The notes under the pieces: generated by a model
Told to the model about the DNA's origin: nothing
The model's input: only the letters and a program-made list of their open reading frames with translations
Database searches by the model: none
NCBI GenBank assembly: GCA_018228685.1
Contig: CP073691.1
Span: 2,170,001-2,234,000, forward strand
Length of the DNA stretch: 64,000 nt
Direction: 5' to 3'
Source of the DNA: Clostridiaceae bacterium Marseille-Q4149
GTDB lineage: Bacteria; Bacillota; Clostridia; Oscillospirales; Oscillospiraceae
Shown: positions 1 through 9,051 of the stretch, piece after piece
Numbering within the stretch: position 1 is the first letter of the stretch
Layout of the letters: every line of letters starts with the position of its first letter
Made by a program: the position numbers and the translations under genes

Positions 1-1
1 G

Positions 2-169
2 CAGCAGGAGTTCCCGGCCTATTACACCGCCCTGTGCGCCCGGGTGGCGGACGCCATCGATGCATTGGAGCAGCAGAATTACGGGGCCGCAAGAGATGCA
101 TTGATTTCGGGAATGCAGGAGGCGGAGGAGATCATCCTGACGCAGGTGGATGGATCCCCGGCGAAATGA
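2..169 (+). CDS. 3' end of an unidentified gene (partial)
   Basis: The window opens inside a reading frame that ends in TGA at 167-169 and encodes the last 55 residues of a protein (tail ...QVDGSPAK). The piece is rich in Ala, Gln and Glu and looks wholly helical (AIDALEQQNYGAARDALIS). No motif is visible and the family is not recognised. The codon use and Ala-rich helix look like real coding sequence. The gene converges on the minus-strand PLP enzyme, with a shared hairpin at 221-250 between them. A short helical helper protein is possible, but nothing in view gives a function. Confidence 0.6.
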   Translation, partial: QQEFPAYYTALCARVADAIDALEQQNYGAARDALISGMQEAEEIILTQVDGSPAK

Positions 170-220
170 AACATTCGTCCTCCGCCCACCGGGCGGGATT
201 GCGGTTGGTGCATGGAATAA

Positions 221-250
221 AAATCAGGGCGGGGCAAAGCCCCGCCCTGA
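221..250 (-). terminator. intrinsic terminator of the PLP-enzyme gene
   Basis: A 12-bp stem (TCAGGGCGGGGC / GCCCCGCCCTGA, 224-250) has a 3-nt loop. Read on the minus strand it is followed by ATTTTTATT. It lies 23 bp beyond the stop codon of the PLP enzyme. The stem could also stop the incoming plus-strand gene. Confidence 0.85.
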
Positions 251-272
251 GGCGTTATCGGAAAGCGATTTT

Positions 273-1748
273 TTACAGAGCCTTCAGCAGGCCGGTGGCC
301 TCGTTGAACTCGTTGATCAGCTCGTCCAGCTCCTTGGCCTGGGCGTGAACGGCATCCCAGGTGCCCTTGGTGTCGTACCACTGGGCGTTCAGGTCCTCCA
401 CGGTCATGCCCTGCTGCTCCACCCAGGTGTAATACTTCAGGTTGTGGACCCGCTTACGCTCGGTGTAGGTCAGCTCCAGCATGCTGTCGGTCTTCAGGTC
501 CAGCATATGACGGGCATGATCCATGGCGGCCTCATGAGCGTTGTATGCGCCGTGCTGCTGGTTCAGCTCGTCCACCCGGGACTGATACATGGCGGCGGAG
601 TCGGTGAGGACGGTGCCCACCACGTCGTTCTCGGTGAGCTCATAGTACTTGGCCATCTTGATGCAGCACAGGACGTTGGCGATGCCGGAGATGCCCAGCC
701 AGGACATCTTCTCGATCTCCTCGTCGCTCATACCCAGTTCGTTCTTCATGTAGGCCTTGCCGTCCTCGGTGTTGAACAGGCGCAGCAGGCGCTGGGAATC
801 CTCGTCGTCGATGGCGATGGCCATGTCGGTGTTCTTCACGTTGTGGATCCAGGGGATGTGCTTGTCGCCGATGCCCTCGATGCGGTGGCCGCCGAAGCCG
901 TTGTCCAGGATGGTGGGGCACTGCAGGGCCTCGCCCACGGCCAGCTTCAGGTGGGGATAGCGCTCCTTCAGCAGGTCACCGGCGGACATGGTGCCAGCGG
1001 AACCGGAGGTGAAGCAGGCGCCGGCGAAGTTCTGGCCGGGCTTCTTCACGGCCTCGAACAGCTCGGCCAGGGCGTAGCCGGTGACGTTGTAGTGCCACAG
1101 GGGGTTGCCCATCTCGGCGAACTGGTTGAAGATCATCATGGTGGGATCCTGCTTCAGCTCCCAGGTCTTGTCGAAGATCTCCTTGACGTTGGACTCGCAG
1201 CCGGGGGTGGCGATGATCTGACCGGCGATGGACTTCAGCCAGTCGAAGCGCTCCTTGGACATATCCTGGGGCAGGATGGCCACGGACTCGCAGGCCAGCA
1301 GCTTGGAGTTGAAGGCGCCGCCGCGGCAGTAGTTGCCGGTGGAGGGCCAGACGGCGTGGTGATAGGTGGCGTCGAACTGACCGGTGACCAGGCGGGGGGC
1401 CAGGCAGCCGAAGGAGGCGCCCACCTTATGGCAGCCGGTGGGGAACCACTTGCCGGACATGGCGATGATGCGGCAGGGCACGCCGGAGAGTTTGCTGGGG
1501 ATCTCCACATAGTTGGGCACCGCCTGGAACAGGCCGCCCTGCTCCTTGGCCTCGTTGTGCCAGGAGATACGGAACAGGTTCACGGGGTCCACGTCCCACA
1601 GGCCGGTGTGGCTGAGCTTGGCCTTGATCTTCTCGGGGATCAGGTCGGGGTTCTGCATCTGGGCGATGGTGGGGATGATGATGTGGTTCTCCTTAGCCTT
1701 CTGGATATTGTGCTCCAGGCCGGTCTTGTTGATGGTCAGATCGATCAT
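273..1748 (-). CDS. Fold-type II PLP-dependent lyase-like enzyme
   Basis: The 491-residue protein belongs to the TrpB/cysteine-synthase (fold II) PLP superfamily. Visible landmarks are TGCHKVGAS with the probable PLP lysine K108, the substrate-loop motif STGNY (S136-Y140), and the phosphate-binding Gly/Ser loop SGSAGTMSAGD near residue 250. It is longer than typical cysteine synthases (about 310) or diaminopropionate ammonia-lyase YgeX (about 400) and does not resemble YgeX in the parts I can compare. It lies 19 bp downstream of the YheO-type regulator on the same strand and is divergent from ygeY-ygeW-arcC. In E. coli the equivalent position is held by ygeX, so this enzyme may be a functional stand-in that eliminates ammonia from a diamino acid or similar substrate. 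The fold assignment is firm; the reaction is inference. Confidence 0.8.
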   Translation of the reverse strand: MIDLTINKTGLEHNIQKAKENHIIIPTIAQMQNPDLIPEKIKAKLSHTGLWDVDPVNLFRISWHNEAKEQGGLFQAVPNYVEIPSKLSGVPCRIIAMSGKWFPTGCHKVGASFGCLAPRLVTGQFDATYHHAVWPSTGNYCRGGAFNSKLLACESVAILPQDMSKERFDWLKSIAGQIIATPGCESNVKEIFDKTWELKQDPTMMIFNQFAEMGNPLWHYNVTGYALAELFEAVKKPGQNFAGACFTSGSAGTMSAGDLLKERYPHLKLAVGEALQCPTILDNGFGGHRIEGIGDKHIPWIHNVKNTDMAIAIDDEDSQRLLRLFNTEDGKAYMKNELGMSDEEIEKMSWLGISGIANVLCCIKMAKYYELTENDVVGTVLTDSAAMYQSRVDELNQQHGAYNAHEAAMDHARHMLDLKTDSMLELTYTERKRVHNLKYYTWVEQQGMTVEDLNAQWYDTKGTWDAVHAQAKELDELINEFNEATGLLKAL

Positions 1749-1767
1749 GTTTTCTTTTCCTCCTGAT

Positions 1768-2412
1768 TTATTTGTCTCCGTCTTTGTTTGCGTCGATATA
1801 AGAATAAAGGGTATATTTGGAAATACCGAAGTATTTTGCCACCTTGTCGCCGGACTTGGTCACCAGGAACGCCCCGGACTCGTTCAGAAAGCGGATGGCC
1901 CGGACCTTGTCGTCCTTGTTCATCAGGGCCACAGGCTTTCCCACCAGGGCCACGGACTGCTCAATGAGCTCATCCAGAACGTGGTTGACGTTGATGATGC
2001 GCTCGGGCTCCGTCTGCTCCTTGTCCTGGGTGGACAGCAGGTCGCCGATGGTGCTCTGGATCATCATCAGCCCCGACACGTCGTAGTTGATGGAGAAGAT
2101 GGCCGTCACGGCCCCCCGCCGGTTGCGGATATACAGCGTGGAGGACTTGAGGATCTTGCCGTCCGGCGTCCGGGTCAGATAGCACAGGTGGTCCCGGGGG
2201 TGCTCGGCCTGGGTCGCCATCTGATCCAGCACCACCTGGGACGCCCCGTCGCCTACCTTGCGGCCGGACACATGGCCGTTTTCAATGTGGACAATAGAGT
2301 GGTCCGGATGATTGCTGGACACATCGTGGATCACTACCTCACAGTTGCTGCCGAACTGCGCGGCGATGCCCGCCGCCAGCTGCTTGAGCATTTCCAAACG
2401 TTTTTCCTCCAT
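1768..2412 (-). CDS. YheO/DauR-type transcriptional regulator (PAS_6 + HTH)
   Basis: The 214-residue protein starts at the ATG at 2412 (GGAGAGGTG ribosome site). A longer upstream reading frame exists but would run through the promoter. Residues about 10-125 match the YheO-like PAS domain ([36 protein letters not shown]). The C-terminal 60 residues form the DauR-like helix-turn-helix ([20 protein letters not shown]). Relatives sense small amino-acid-type ligands; DauR represses D-arginine catabolism. It is the first gene of a two-gene unit with the PLP enzyme and is divergent from ygeY, so it is the obvious candidate regulator of both directions. A perfect inverted repeat over the ygeY promoter is a candidate binding site. 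Confidence 0.9.
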   Translation of the reverse strand: MEEKRLEMLKQLAAGIAAQFGSNCEVVIHDVSSNHPDHSIVHIENGHVSGRKVGDGASQVVLDQMATQAEHPRDHLCYLTRTPDGKILKSSTLYIRNRRGAVTAIFSINYDVSGLMMIQSTIGDLLSTQDKEQTEPERIINVNHVLDELIEQSVALVGKPVALMNKDDKVRAIRFLNESGAFLVTKSGDKVAKYFGISKYTLYSYIDANKDGDK

Positions 2413-2444
2413 AGCCCACCTCTCCGCAATTTTTCTACACCCCC

Positions 2445-2472
2445 ATGATACCACACTTTTTTCAGAAATCAA
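2445..2472 (-). promoter_or_regulatory. Promoter of the regulator-PLP enzyme unit
   Basis: On the minus strand, TTGATT (2472-2467), a 16-bp spacer and TATCAT (2450-2445) lie about 33 bp upstream of the regulator start. This is a good sigma-70 match inferred by eye. Confidence 0.6.
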
Positions 2473-2513
2473 CGGCTTTCCCAAAAAAATTTTTAGGAAT
2501 CCAGATTTTTTGT

Positions 2514-2556
2514 TTGACATCTGCGTTCTCTGTGATATGATAAAAGCACAGAGAAC
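2514..2556 (+). promoter_or_regulatory. ygeY promoter with inverted-repeat operator
   Basis: TTGACA (2514-2519), a 16-bp spacer and TATGAT (2536-2541) form a strong sigma-70 promoter. The -10 element is enclosed by a perfect 10-bp inverted repeat, GTTCTCTGTG (2525-2534) and CACAGAGAAC (2547-2556), with 12 nt between the arms. Such placement would let a dimeric repressor or regulator block polymerase. The adjacent YheO-type protein is the likely binder, but that is inference. Confidence 0.75.
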
Positions 2557-2608
2557 AATCTCCCCCCTGTTGAGACAGAAAATAAGGAAAGCAAACGGAG
2601 GTAACACC

Positions 2609-4006
2609 ATGAATTTCGAAGCCATCAAGAAGGCCGCACAGGACTATCGTCCCGCTATGGCCAAGTTCCTGCGGGACATGATCGCCATCCCCTCGGAATC
2701 CTGCCAGGAAGAGGGCGTCGTCCGCCGCATCGCCCAGGAAATGGAAAGCCTGGGGTATGACAAGGTGGAGTTCGACAAGCTGGGCAACGTCATCGGCTGG
2801 ATGGGTACCGGCGACAAGATCATCGCCCTGGATTCCCACATTGACACCGTGGGCATCGGCAACATCGAAAACTGGGAGGCCGATCCCTATCAGGGCTATG
2901 AGACCGACGAGGTCATCTATGGCCGGGGCGGCTCCGACCAGGAGGGTGGCATGGCCGCCGCCACCTATGGCGCCAGGATCATGAAGGATCTGGACCTGAT
3001 TCCCCAGGGCTACAGGATCATGGTGGTGGGCTCCGTTCAGGAGGAGGACTGCGACGGTATGTGCTGGCAGTCCATCGTCAATGAATATTTCAACGGTCCC
3101 GAGGACGCCCGGAACCAGGTGGAGTTCGTCGTCTCCACCGAGCCCACCGACGGCGGCATCTATCGCGGCCATCGCGGCCGGATGGAGATCCGCGTGGACA
3201 TGCACGGCGTGTCCTGCCACGGCTCCGCTCCCGAGCGCGGCGACAACGCCATCCACAAGATGGCCGAGGTGCTGCTGAACATCCGCGACCTCAACGAGAA
3301 CCCCGCCGACGGCTCCACCGAGATCAACGGCCTGGTGAAGATGCTGGATCCCAAGTTCAACCCCGAGCACTATGAGGACGCCCGCTTCCTGGGCCGGGGC
3401 ACCTGCACCACCAGCCAGATCTTCTACACCTCTCCCTCCCGCTGCGCTGTGGCCGACTCCTGCGCCATCTCCATCGACCGCCGCATGACCGCCGGCGAGA
3501 CCTACAAGTCCTGCCTGAAGGAGATCGAGGACCTGCCCGCCTGCAAGAAGTACGCCAAGGACGTGAAGGTGTCCATGTATATGTATGACCGTCCCGCCTG
3601 GACCGGCCACGTCTACGAGACCGAGTGCTTCTTCCCCACCTGGATCAACAAGGAGTCCGCTCCCCACGTCCAGGCCCTGATCGATGCCCACCACGCCCTG
3701 TGGGGCACGGAGCGCATCGGCGCTGACGAGAAGGCCATGTCCACCCGCCGGGGCCGTCCCCTGACGGATAAGTGGACCTTCTCCACCAACGGCGTGTCCA
3801 TCCAGGGCCGCTACGGCATCCCCTGCGTGGGCTTCGGCCCCGGAGCCGAGTCCCAGGCCCACGCCCCCAATGAGATCACCTGGAAGCAGGATCTGGTGAC
3901 CTGCGCCGCTCTGTACGCCGCCGTTCCCGGCCTGTATAAGCCTGAGAACAAGGACGGCTCCGCCACCAGCTTCCGCCAGGAGCTCACCGGCAACGACATC
4001 AAGTAA
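2609..4006 (+). CDS. ygeY: YgeY family M20-type metallohydrolase
   Basis: The 465-residue cytoplasmic protein starts at ATG 2609 behind GGAGGTAA. It shows the M20 peptidase/deacylase metal site: H77-x-D79 in DSHIDT, D110 in GRGGSD, and the E145-E146 pair in VQEEDCDG. The long family-specific C-terminal part ([19 protein letters not shown]) matches the YgeY group, which is linked with ygeW, ygeX and selenium-dependent purine catabolism clusters. It is the first gene of a plus-strand unit with ygeW and carbamate kinase. It probably hydrolyses an amide or ureido bond in a purine- or amino-acid-derived compound; the substrate is not visible in the sequence. Confidence 0.92.
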   Translation: MNFEAIKKAAQDYRPAMAKFLRDMIAIPSESCQEEGVVRRIAQEMESLGYDKVEFDKLGNVIGWMGTGDKIIALDSHIDTVGIGNIENWEADPYQGYETDEVIYGRGGSDQEGGMAAATYGARIMKDLDLIPQGYRIMVVGSVQEEDCDGMCWQSIVNEYFNGPEDARNQVEFVVSTEPTDGGIYRGHRGRMEIRVDMHGVSCHGSAPERGDNAIHKMAEVLLNIRDLNENPADGSTEINGLVKMLDPKFNPEHYEDARFLGRGTCTTSQIFYTSPSRCAVADSCAISIDRRMTAGETYKSCLKEIEDLPACKKYAKDVKVSMYMYDRPAWTGHVYETECFFPTWINKESAPHVQALIDAHHALWGTERIGADEKAMSTRRGRPLTDKWTFSTNGVSIQGRYGIPCVGFGPGAESQAHAPNEITWKQDLVTCAALYAAVPGLYKPENKDGSATSFRQELTGNDIK

Positions 4007-4076
4007 GTCTGATTGAAAACAGCAGGCTGTATATATCAGAATACTCACACACATAAAATAAAGGAGAAAAAACACT

Positions 4077-5270
4077 ATGAGCAAGACCATCGAGCTGGCA
4101 CGCCATCTGGAGACTCTGCATATCAACGATATGTACAAGACCGACTTCTACTGGACCTGGGACAAGACCGACGACGAGATCGACGCCGTGTTCACCGTGG
4201 CCGACGCCCTGCGTGACCTGCGCGAGCGCAACAAGAGCACCCGGATCTTCGATTCCGGCCTGGGCATCTCCATCTTCCGCGACAACTCCACCCGCACCCG
4301 CTTCTCCTTCGCCTCCGCCTGCAACCTGCTGGGCCTGGAGGTGCAGGACCTGGACGAGAAGAAGTCCCAGATCGCCCACGGCGAGACCGTCCGCGAGACG
4401 GCCAACATGGTGTCCTTCATGGCCGACGTCATCGGCATCCGGGACGACATGTTCATCGGCGAGGGCCACAAGTATCAGACCACCTTCATGGACGCCGTGA
4501 AGGAAGGCTATCGCGACGGCATTCTGGAGCAGCAGCCCACCCTGGTGAACCTGCAGTGCGACGTGGATCACCCCACCCAGTGCATGGCCGATATGCTGCA
4601 CGTCATCCACTACTTCGGCGGCGTGGAGAACCTGAAGGGCAAGAAGGTCGCCATGACCTGGGCCTATTCTCCCTCCTACGGCAAGCCCCTGTCCGTTCCC
4701 CAGGGCGTTATCGGCCTGTTCACCCGCTTCGGCATGGACGTGACCCTGGCTCATCCCGAGGGCTATGACGTGATGCCCGAGGTGGAGGAGGTGGCCCGCA
4801 AGAACTGCGAGAAGTACGGCTCCAAGTTCCACAAGACCAACTCCATGGCCGAGGCCTTTACCGACGCCGATATCGTGTATCCCAAGAGCTGGGCTCCCTT
4901 CGCCGCCATGGAGGAGCGCACCAAGCTGTATGCTCAGGGCGACAAGGACGGCATCGACGCTCTGGAGAAGAAGCTGCTGGCCCAGAACGCCCAGCACAAG
5001 GATTGGGCCTGCACCGAGGAGATGATGAAGCTCACCAAGGATGGCAAGGCTCTGTACCTGCACTGCCTGCCCGCCGACATCACCGGCCTGAGCTGCGCCG
5101 AGGGCGAAGTGGACAACTCCGTGTTCGACCGCTACATCGTGCCTCTGTACAAGCAGGCCTCCTACAAGCCCTATATCATCGCCGCCATGATCTTCCTGGC
5201 CCAGGTGAAGGATCCCGTCCGCGCCCTGATGGCCATGGACGAGGGCAAGGAGCAGCGTAAATCCTTCTGA
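4077..5270 (+). CDS. ygeW: Knotted carbamoyltransferase YgeW
   Basis: The 397-residue protein is an aspartate/ornithine transcarbamoylase relative. It has the carbamoyl-phosphate motif S71-T-R-T-R75, the DHPTQ motif in the central region, and HCLP at 329-332. The YgeW subgroup is recognised by its length and its central and C-terminal sequence (AYSPSYGKPLSVP; SYKPYIIAAMIF). In catabolic settings such enzymes phosphorolyse a carbamoylated amine to carbamoyl phosphate, which the next gene's carbamate kinase can use to make ATP. The gene follows ygeY by 70 bp and is followed by a strong hairpin and arcC. The amine substrate of YgeW is uncertain. Confidence 0.93.
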   Translation: MSKTIELARHLETLHINDMYKTDFYWTWDKTDDEIDAVFTVADALRDLRERNKSTRIFDSGLGISIFRDNSTRTRFSFASACNLLGLEVQDLDEKKSQIAHGETVRETANMVSFMADVIGIRDDMFIGEGHKYQTTFMDAVKEGYRDGILEQQPTLVNLQCDVDHPTQCMADMLHVIHYFGGVENLKGKKVAMTWAYSPSYGKPLSVPQGVIGLFTRFGMDVTLAHPEGYDVMPEVEEVARKNCEKYGSKFHKTNSMAEAFTDADIVYPKSWAPFAAMEERTKLYAQGDKDGIDALEKKLLAQNAQHKDWACTEEMMKLTKDGKALYLHCLPADITGLSCAEGEVDNSVFDRYIVPLYKQASYKPYIIAAMIFLAQVKDPVRALMAMDEGKEQRKSF

Positions 5271-5287
5271 ATCCGGTAAAACTACAT

Positions 5288-5311
5288 AGCGGGGGCGTTT
5301 TTGCCCCCGCT
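5288..5311 (+). terminator. Intercistronic hairpin between ygeW and arcC
   Basis: A perfect 9-bp stem (AGCGGGGGC / GCCCCCGCT) has a GTTTTT loop. No T-run follows, so it is more likely an mRNA-stabilising or partial attenuating element than a full stop. Confidence 0.6.
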
Positions 5312-5349
5312 ATCCCCGCTCATTCTGATTATTGAGAGGTAAAAGCACT

Positions 5350-6285
5350 ATGTCCAAACGCATCGTCATCGCCCTGGGCGGCAACGCCCTGGGCAGCACC
5401 GCCGCCGAGCAGCTGGCCCTGGTCAGCAAAACCGCCAAGGCCATCGTGGACCTGATCGCCGAGGGCAACGAGGTGGTCATCGCCCACGGCAACGGCCCCC
5501 AGGTGGGTATGATCAACCTGGGCCTGTCCACCGCCGCCGAGGCCGGCGCCATCAAGGCTGACATGCCCTTCCCCGAGTGCGGCGCCATGTCCGAGGGCTA
5601 TATCGGCTATCACCTGCAGCAGGCCATCGGCAACGAGCTGACCGCCCGGGGCATCCGGAAGCCCGTGGCCACCATCGTCACCCAGACCGTGGTGTCCCAG
5701 GACGACCCCGCCTTCCAGAATCCCACCAAGCCCGTGGGCGCCTTCTATGACAAGGAGACCGCCGACCGCATCGCCGCCGAAAAGGGCTATACCATGGTGG
5801 AGGACGCCGGCCGGGGCTATCGCCAGGTGGTCCCCTCCCCCAAGCCCTTTGACATCGTGGAGGCCGAGTCCATCAAGGCCCTGTTCAACGCCGGTCATGT
5901 GGTCATCGCCGTGGGCGGCGGCGGCATCCCCGTGGTGCGCAAGGACGGCAGGCTCTGCGGCACCCCCGCCGTCATCGACAAGGACTTCGGCAGCGAGCTG
6001 CTGGCCGAGCTGCTGGACGCCGACGTGCTGGTGATCCTCACTGCCGTGGAGCAGGTGGCCATCAACTTCAACAAGCCCGACCAGAAGGGTCTGGACGACC
6101 TGACCCCGGCCCAGGCCAAGGTCTATATGGACGAGAACCAGTTCGCCAAGGGCTCCATGCTGCCCAAGGTCCAGGCTGCGGTGAAGTTCGCCGAGTCCAA
6201 GGCCGGCCGCACCGCCCTGATCACCCTGCTGGAGAAGGCCAAGGACGGCATCGAAGGCAAGACCGGTACCCGGGTCCATCAGTAA
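5350..6285 (+). CDS. arcC: Carbamate kinase
   Basis: The 311-residue protein starts at ATG 5350 (GAGAGG ribosome site); an in-frame TTG 18 bp upstream is less likely. It has the amino-acid-kinase fold signatures: the N-terminal glycine loop IALGGNALG, AHGNGPQVG near residue 50, and AVGGGGIPVV near residue 190. It transfers phosphate from carbamoyl phosphate to ADP, releasing ammonia and CO2. With YgeW upstream it completes an ATP-yielding branch. The order ygeY-ygeW-arcC resembles the E. coli ygeW-ygeX-ygeY-hyuA-yqeA cluster, in which yqeA is the carbamate-kinase-like gene. Confidence 0.95.
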   Translation: MSKRIVIALGGNALGSTAAEQLALVSKTAKAIVDLIAEGNEVVIAHGNGPQVGMINLGLSTAAEAGAIKADMPFPECGAMSEGYIGYHLQQAIGNELTARGIRKPVATIVTQTVVSQDDPAFQNPTKPVGAFYDKETADRIAAEKGYTMVEDAGRGYRQVVPSPKPFDIVEAESIKALFNAGHVVIAVGGGGIPVVRKDGRLCGTPAVIDKDFGSELLAELLDADVLVILTAVEQVAINFNKPDQKGLDDLTPAQAKVYMDENQFAKGSMLPKVQAAVKFAESKAGRTALITLLEKAKDGIEGKTGTRVHQ

Positions 6286-6297
6286 AAATATCCCCCC

Positions 6298-6332
6298 ATT
6301 GCCCGCAGAGCGTCCCCCGCCCTGCGGGCAAT
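6298..6332 (+). terminator. Terminator-like hairpin after arcC
   Basis: An 11-bp stem (ATTGCCCGCAG / CTGCGGGCAAT) encloses a 13-nt C-rich loop. No T-tract follows. The rest of the 334-bp gap to the BMP gene holds only that gene's promoter. Confidence 0.6.
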
Positions 6333-6485
6333 GCCCTATCCCCCGCCATAAGCACGGCCAAGGGCTGCTGCCGGAATTTCCTATCGCCGGGGCGGTAATT
6401 TCTGCGATTCCGCCGGTTCTTTCCCTGAGCCGTTCGGTGGAATTGTAGCTTTCGGTGAAATTTTTGGCATTTATTGCATTTTTAG

Positions 6486-6514
6486 TTGAAATCCTTCCGA
6501 GAATCCTGTATAAT
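6486..6514 (+). promoter_or_regulatory. Promoter of the BMP lipoprotein gene
   Basis: TTGAAA (6486-6491), a 17-bp spacer and a perfect TATAAT (6509-6514) predict a leader of about 100 nt. The gene therefore has its own strong promoter, separate from the ygeY unit. Confidence 0.8.
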
Positions 6515-6619
6515 ACTACATAACATGTGAATGCCGGGGTGACCCGTTATTCAGGCGTGCGGCACATTTCGCACTTCTTTCAGCCGGACGCTACATATTA
6601 AAAGGAGGAAAAACAAAAC

Positions 6620-7879
6620 ATGAAAAAAGTCCTTGCAATGATCCTGGCTCTGGTCATGGCTCTGTCCCTGGTGGCCTGCTCCAACGGCGGCACCGACAAG
6701 CCCGATGACAACACCGAGACCAAGAAGATCAAGGTGGGTTTCATCACCCTGCACGATGAGAACTCCACCTATGACCTCAACTTCATCAACGCCGCCAAGG
6801 AAGCCTGCCAGACCCTGGGCCTGGTGGAGAATGAAGACTACTTCATCAAGAAGAACGTTCCCGAAGGCCAGGAGTGCTACAACGCTGCCGCCGAGCTGGC
6901 TGAGCAGGGCTGCAACATCATCTTCGCCGACAGCTTTGGCCACGAGTCCTTCATGATCGAGGCCGCCAAGGAGTTCCCCAACGTCCAGTTCTGCCACTCC
7001 ACCGGTGTCCGCGCTCACACCGAGGGCCTGTCCAACTATCACAACGCTTTCGCCTCCATCTATGAGGGCCGCTACCTGGCCGGTATTGCCGCCGGTATGA
7101 AGCTCAACCAGATGATCGCGGAAGGCAAGATCACCGCTGACAAGGCCAAGATGGGCTACGTTGGCGCCTTCACCTATGCCGAGGTTATCTCCGGCTACAC
7201 CTCCTTCTTCCTGGGCGCTCGCTCCGTCTGCCCCACTGCCACCATGGAAGTGACCTTCACCGGCAGCTGGTACGATGAGACCGCCGAGAAGGAAGGCGCT
7301 GAGAAGCTGATCCAGAACGGCTGCGTCCTGATCAGCCAGCACGCTGACTCCATGGGCGCCCCCACCGCCTGCGAGAAGGCCGGTGTGCCCAACGTGTCCT
7401 ACAACGGCTCCACCGTTTCCGTTGGCCCCAACACCTACATCATCTCCTCCCGCATTGACTGGGCTCCCTACTATGTCTACGCCATCCAGGCTGCTATGGA
7501 CGGCAAGACCATCGACGCTGACTGGACCGGCACCCTGGCCACCAAGTCCGTGGTTCTGTCCGACCTGAACACCAACGTGGCCGCCGACGGCACCCAGGCC
7601 GCCATTGACGAGGCCATGAAGAAGCTGGAGAACGGCGAGCTGCACGTCTTTGACGTGTCCACCTTCACCGTCACCGGCGAGAATGTCACCGCTGACATGA
7701 AGACCGACGCCGAGGGCCACCTGACCTCCTACATGGCCGACGTGGACAACGACGCCAACATGGAGCATGACACCGAGGTCGTCCACGATGGTTACTTTGC
7801 CGAGTCCGAGAAGCGCTCCGCTCCTTACTTCGACATCGCCATCGACGGCATCGTCCGCCTGGACGTGAACTTCGGCTAA
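6620..7879 (+). CDS. BMP-family ABC transporter substrate-binding lipoprotein
   Basis: The 419-residue protein has a lipoprotein signal peptide with lipobox SLVAC and acylated C20, followed by a short polar linker. The mature part has the BMP/PnrA pattern: KVGFITLHDENSTYDLNFIN at the start, GCNIIFADSFGHESFM, GYVGAFTYAEVISGY in the middle and ISQHADSMGAP. BMP proteins bind purine nucleosides and related compounds outside the membrane and feed them to RbsC-like permeases. The matching permease and ATPase genes lie 2-5.5 kb away on the minus strand. The position after the ygeY-ygeW-arcC genes suggests that it imports their substrate or its precursor (inference). Confidence 0.93.
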   Translation: MKKVLAMILALVMALSLVACSNGGTDKPDDNTETKKIKVGFITLHDENSTYDLNFINAAKEACQTLGLVENEDYFIKKNVPEGQECYNAAAELAEQGCNIIFADSFGHESFMIEAAKEFPNVQFCHSTGVRAHTEGLSNYHNAFASIYEGRYLAGIAAGMKLNQMIAEGKITADKAKMGYVGAFTYAEVISGYTSFFLGARSVCPTATMEVTFTGSWYDETAEKEGAEKLIQNGCVLISQHADSMGAPTACEKAGVPNVSYNGSTVSVGPNTYIISSRIDWAPYYVYAIQAAMDGKTIDADWTGTLATKSVVLSDLNTNVAADGTQAAIDEAMKKLENGELHVFDVSTFTVTGENVTADMKTDAEGHLTSYMADVDNDANMEHDTEVVHDGYFAESEKRSAPYFDIAIDGIVRLDVNFG

Positions 7880-7908
7880 GTCACGGCTGAACCCGAAAGT
7901 GCGAACAT

Positions 7909-7944
7909 AAGAATCCCGGCTGCTTTCGCAGCCGGGATTCTTTT
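7909..7944 (+). terminator. Bidirectional-looking intrinsic terminator
   Basis: A 13-bp stem (GAATCCCGGCTGC / GCAGCCGGGATTC) with a TTTC loop is followed by TTTT. It ends the BMP gene and sits at the 3' end of the convergent glycosyltransferase gene. Confidence 0.88.
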
Positions 7945-7947
7945 ATA

Positions 7948-9051
7948 TTATGCTGTGGGTGCGCCGCAGGCCAGGTCGCAGATGGCTGCGGCGGCGTTGC
8001 GGGGGAACTCCTCCTCCCGGCGGCGCAGCATGGCCGTGGGGTCAATGGCCCCGCTGATGACACCGGACAGCAGCGGCTTCAGTTCCTCGTCGCTCTCCAC
8101 CGCCAGGGCATAGCCCCGGCTCGTCATGAAGTCGATGTTGCGGCTTTCGCAGCCGGGCACCGCGTTGAGATACAGCAGCGGCGTCCGGGAGGCCACCGCT
8201 TCGGCGGTGGTAAGGCCCCCTGCCTTGGAGATCAGCAGGTCCGACGCCTGCATATAGGCACACATCTGTTCCGTGAAGCCCAGAACCCGGACCCGGGGAT
8301 TGTCCACAAAGTCGTCGATCATCTGGCGGTGCATCCGCTGGTTGCTGCCGCACACCGCCACCAGCCGGTCCTCCGGCCCCAGCAGCCCCGCGATGCAGGC
8401 GGCGGTGGAGCGCAGGGGCCCGGCCCCCATACTGCCGCAGGCCAGGGTGAACACATGGCGGCAGCCCTCCAGCTCCAGCTGCCGCCGGGCGGCGTCCCGG
8501 TCCGGGGTCTGGCAGAACTGCCGCCGGATGGGGATCCCCGTGGGGAAGATGCGCTGGGCGGGCAGGCCCGCCGCCTGAAACTCCAGCGTCAGGGCCGGAT
8601 GAGGGATGCAGATGCCGTCCAGCTGCAGCTCACCCACCCCGGGAGAGCAGGTGAAGTCCGTGGCCACGAACCAGGTGGGCATCCGCAGACCGTAGCCGCA
8701 GCGCAGCCCCGTCATCATCATGGCCGGGAACACGTGGACGCAGATGGCCGCGTCGGCTCCCAGGTCCACCAGCGCCTCATACAGGGGGCCGATGCCCCGG
8801 ATGCTGTTTTCATACAGCAGCGGCGAGGGGCGCTTCTCCTCCATGCGATAGCCCGCGCCGTACAGCTTGGGGGCATAGCGATAGGCAAAGTCGTGGCCCC
8901 GGCTGATCAGGTCCGCCGCCCCCTTGGGCAGAAAGTCCAGGGTGTTATAGGTCCTGCTTTCGTGACCCCTGGCGGACAGCTCCTCCGCCAGGGCGGCGGC
9001 TGCGGCGTTGTGCCCGCCGCCGGTGTTGCAGGAGAGAATGGCAATTTTCAT
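7948..9051 (-). CDS. MGDG-synthase/UgtP-like glycosyltransferase
   Basis: The 367-residue GT-B glycosyltransferase begins IAILSCNTGGGHNAAAAAL, with the glycine-rich lipid-acceptor loop at G12-H15. This is typical of the MGDG synthase/UgtP family (GT28), which adds sugars from UDP-sugars to diacylglycerol at the inner face of the membrane. The C-terminal nucleotide-sugar site shows SDLLISKAGGLTTAEAVA and GCESRNIDF. It overlaps the upstream CrtO-like acyltransferase gene by 4 bp, so the two are translated together. The pair probably builds or modifies a membrane glycolipid; the sugar and acceptor cannot be told from the sequence. Confidence 0.88.
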   Translation of the reverse strand: MKIAILSCNTGGGHNAAAAALAEELSARGHESRTYNTLDFLPKGAADLISRGHDFAYRYAPKLYGAGYRMEEKRPSPLLYENSIRGIGPLYEALVDLGADAAICVHVFPAMMMTGLRCGYGLRMPTWFVATDFTCSPGVGELQLDGICIPHPALTLEFQAAGLPAQRIFPTGIPIRRQFCQTPDRDAARRQLELEGCRHVFTLACGSMGAGPLRSTAACIAGLLGPEDRLVAVCGSNQRMHRQMIDDFVDNPRVRVLGFTEQMCAYMQASDLLISKAGGLTTAEAVASRTPLLYLNAVPGCESRNIDFMTSRGYALAVESDEELKPLLSGVISGAIDPTAMLRRREEEFPRNAAAAICDLACGAPTA

